The notes under the pieces: model-generated
Seen by the model: the letters and a program-made list of their open reading frames with translations, nothing else
Told to the model about the DNA's origin: nothing
Database searches by the model: none
Shown here: positions 5,706-7,056 of the stretch, piece by piece
Position numbering within the stretch: the stretch's first letter is position 1
How the letters are laid out: the number at the start of each line of letters is the position of its first letter
Source of the DNA: Candidatus Poribacteria bacterium
Lineage (GTDB): Bacteria; Poribacteria; WGA-4E; GCA-2687025
DNA: 7,056 nucleotides
Assembly: GCA_027625215.1 (NCBI GenBank)
Contig: JAQBWJ010000108.1
Coordinates: 1-7,056, forward strand
Direction of reading: 5' to 3'
Made by a program: the position numbers and the translations under genes

Positions 5706-6453
5706 TTATGAAAACGGTCGTGGTTCGAGCTCGAAGTTTCCGTAGGGGTCTTCACCGCGAACGAGGACGGGACTCCATCGCTTGCCGAGTGAATTGCCAT
5801 CCGCCTGACGCACATTCGGCGCAACGTATCGTATCGTCAACCCGCAACGGCGTCGGTCCGTGCGATTCGGCAGACTCCCATGCACCAACTGCCCGTGATG
5901 GATCGACGCCTGCCCCGATTTCAGTTCTAGATCAACCGCCGTGCGCTCCTCATCCGCCGAAATCCCGACCTCCTGATTGATACTCAACAGGTTGCCCGCC
6001 GCGTTGGACTTACCGTGCTGCATCACCCCATTGCGATGCGAGCTGGGAATCCCGCGCATACAGCCGTTTTCCACATCGCTGTCGTCGACGGCGAACCAGA
6101 CGGTGGTGGCTTCGGGCGGTTCGAGCCCCCAGTATGTCACATCCTGATGCCACGCGACAAACTTCGTCTCGTCCCGATATTTACAGAAGAAATGCGTCGC
6201 CAGCAATAGGATATCCTCGCCAATCAACGACTCGATGTAGCCCAAAATCGTCGGATGCGAGGCGATCTCCCAGATAAACGTCTCTTGAAAATGGCGGTCG
6301 AGCAGACCGATACGGCAGGTGGCGCGCCCCGCGTTCTTCGAGCGCGTCGAACTCACGGCGGAATCGCGCGGCGGTTTCCGAGTCCACGACAGGTAATGGG
6401 GCGAGGAACCCGTCGCGTTGGTAGGCGTCTATTCGCTCAGATGAAAGGCTCAT
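5706..6453 (-). pseudogene. Phytanoyl-CoA dioxygenase (PhyH) family protein, copy 3, single-base frameshift
   Basis: Two overlapping leftward frames together make one PhyH oxygenase. The first starts at ATG 6453, has GGAGGAG (6458-6464) 4 bases upstream, and encodes a normal N-terminus (MSLSSERIDAYQRDGFLAP to about FDALEERG). It then continues as non-family sequence to a stop at 6181. The second frame picks up at GRATCRIGLLDRHFQ and carries the rest to the stop at 5706. Removing one base from the G4 run (CCCC at 6327-6330 on the given strand) rejoins them into about 248 residues, as expected for the family. In the rejoined numbering, H102 and D104 (VAWHQDVTYW), H191 (LVHGSLPNR) and R202 or R201 are all intact, as is DVENGCMRGIPSSH. 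The downstream frame shows no decay. This could be a recent inactivating mutation, phase variation at a short run, or a sequencing error; error is quite likely because only one base in a homopolymer is involved. Confidence 0.88.
6327..6330 (-). other. Frameshift site in PhyH-3 (G4 run, one base too many)
   Basis: On the coding strand the run is GGGG within CGC GGG GCG CGC. Reading it as GGG converts the continuation from ARHLPYRSAR to RATCRIGLLDRHF, which is in frame with the oxygenase core. The position is inferred from where protein-like sequence switches frames; a few bases either side are also possible. Confidence 0.7.
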
Positions 6454-6504
6454 CGGTCTCCTCCGATTGAAGCGCGGTTGGTCGTGTGCGCTGCGCGCAG
6501 TGTA

Positions 6505-7056
6505 TCACTTTTCGCGTAACGGGTCGATGCGTTCGTAGACACGGATTTCCGGGTGTAGGAGCGCGTTCAGTGGGAATGGGGGCGATAGACCCGCGAACAA
6601 GAGCGTTCTTGCGAGCGGATGCGGCTCGCGGCGGTACGTCTCGATCAGTTGGAAAACCGTTGAGGTTTCAAGGTCGGCATAGAACTTCCCGCCAATGAAA
6701 TCGTACCGAGTCAGGGGAAAGAAATCGTCGTCGCGATAGTCCGTCGGACGGTTATAGATCGCGCGTTGAACCTCCGCTTCCGGCTTCACGACAATGACGA
6801 TACGCGAGCGCGCAAGACTCGTTGCACCGCCGTTTTCAAGTACCCACGAGGGATACAACCAGGTAAAGATCGGCTCAACGGGTCCGTAGGATAGGCTGTG
6901 AGGTTGACGGGAACGGAATCGCGCGTTCGCCTCAACGACGGTGGGGGGCGTTCGCATCGGCGCGTCAAACACAAACACGGACACCGCGGCGTGAAGAACG
7001 ACTATCCCGACCGCGAACGCGCCGACCCGTTTCCACCGAATGACGAGTGCCTCAAC
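6505..7056 (-). CDS. C-terminal part of a membrane-anchored protein of unknown function (5' end beyond window)
   Basis: The leftward frame is open to the window edge, so only the last 183 residues are visible. An in-frame GTG at 6984 lies inside a hydrophobic segment and is not a convincing start. The visible part begins with a basic stretch (IRWKRVG) and one transmembrane helix (about residues 11-31, including VGIVVLHAAVSVFVF). About 150 soluble residues follow, among them VEPIFTWLYPSW, SRIVIVVKPEAEVQRAIYN, PLTRYDFIGGKFYADLE and a terminal HPEIRVYERIDPLREK. By the positive-inside rule the soluble part would be outside the cytoplasm. A last helix followed by an external C-terminal domain would fit a polytopic glycosyltransferase of the GT39/ArnT type, but no diagnostic motif is in view, so this is only a guess. 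It ends 51 bases before PhyH-3 on the same strand, and cotranscription is possible. Confidence 0.75.
   Translation of the reverse strand, partial: VEALVIRWKRVGAFAVGIVVLHAAVSVFVFDAPMRTPPTVVEANARFRSRQPHSLSYGPVEPIFTWLYPSWVLENGGATSLARSRIVIVVKPEAEVQRAIYNRPTDYRDDDFFPLTRYDFIGGKFYADLETSTVFQLIETYRREPHPLARTLLFAGLSPPFPLNALLHPEIRVYERIDPLREK

Noticed and set aside
6181..6330. C-terminal 48 codons of the first PhyH-3 frame as a genuine short protein end
   Set aside because: The sequence after the G4 run (ARHLPYRSARPPFSRDVY onward) has no family similarity, while the neighbouring frame continues the oxygenase exactly.
6487..6500. GC palindrome (CTGCGCGCAG, with an alternative 5-bp stem) between the membrane protein and PhyH-3, considered as a terminator
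   Set aside because: The stem is short and no T-run follows on the leftward strand; in GC-rich DNA such palindromes are common by chance.

Overview
The window looks like a chromosomal piece of an uncultivated bacterium, most likely Candidatus Poribacteria or a close relative. It is moderately GC-rich by eye. The taxonomic guess rests on gene content: three different phytanoyl-CoA dioxygenase (PhyH) family genes lie close together, next to a secreted protein with an aromatic-rich 'YDGGHQIW / EAEAFDER / GGSGWLLYRFDI' fold that I associate from memory with poribacterial genomes. No rRNA or other marker gene is present, so this placement is an inference.

Layout: one gene reads rightward and the rest read leftward. 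At the left edge (1-729, +) is a class I SAM-dependent methyltransferase of the cephalosporin-hydroxylase/CmcI-like type, probably cut by the window start. It converges, with only 9 bases between stop codons, on a leftward gene train that fills the rest. In transcription order (right to left) the train holds: the 3' part of a membrane-anchored protein running off the right edge (6505-7056); PhyH-3, broken by a single-base frameshift (5706-6453); an SRPBCC/START-like small protein (5257-5679); PhyH-2 (4347-5231); a conserved-looking unknown of 127 residues (3934-4317) whose end overlaps the start of PhyH-1 (3189-3944); a sugar phosphate isomerase/epimerase-type TIM barrel (2397-3164); a nitrilase-superfamily carbon-nitrogen hydrolase (1529-2374); and, after an 85-base gap containing a perfect 19-base inverted repeat, a secreted carbohydrate-binding-like protein (739-1443).

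From PhyH-3 to the carbon-nitrogen hydrolase the gaps are uniformly 22-29 bases, apart from one 11-base overlap, and most starts have a recognisable Shine-Dalgarno sequence. This looks like a single operon. Its enzyme set (Fe(II)/2-oxoglutarate oxygenases, an isomerase/epimerase, an amidase/nitrilase-type hydrolase and a ligand-binding SRPBCC protein) suggests stepwise oxidation and breakdown, or tailoring, of a small molecule that may carry an amide or nitrile. The substrate cannot be read from sequence. No tRNA, rRNA, CRISPR array, insertion sequence or convincing terminator was seen, and no gene-free stretch exceeds about 90 bases.
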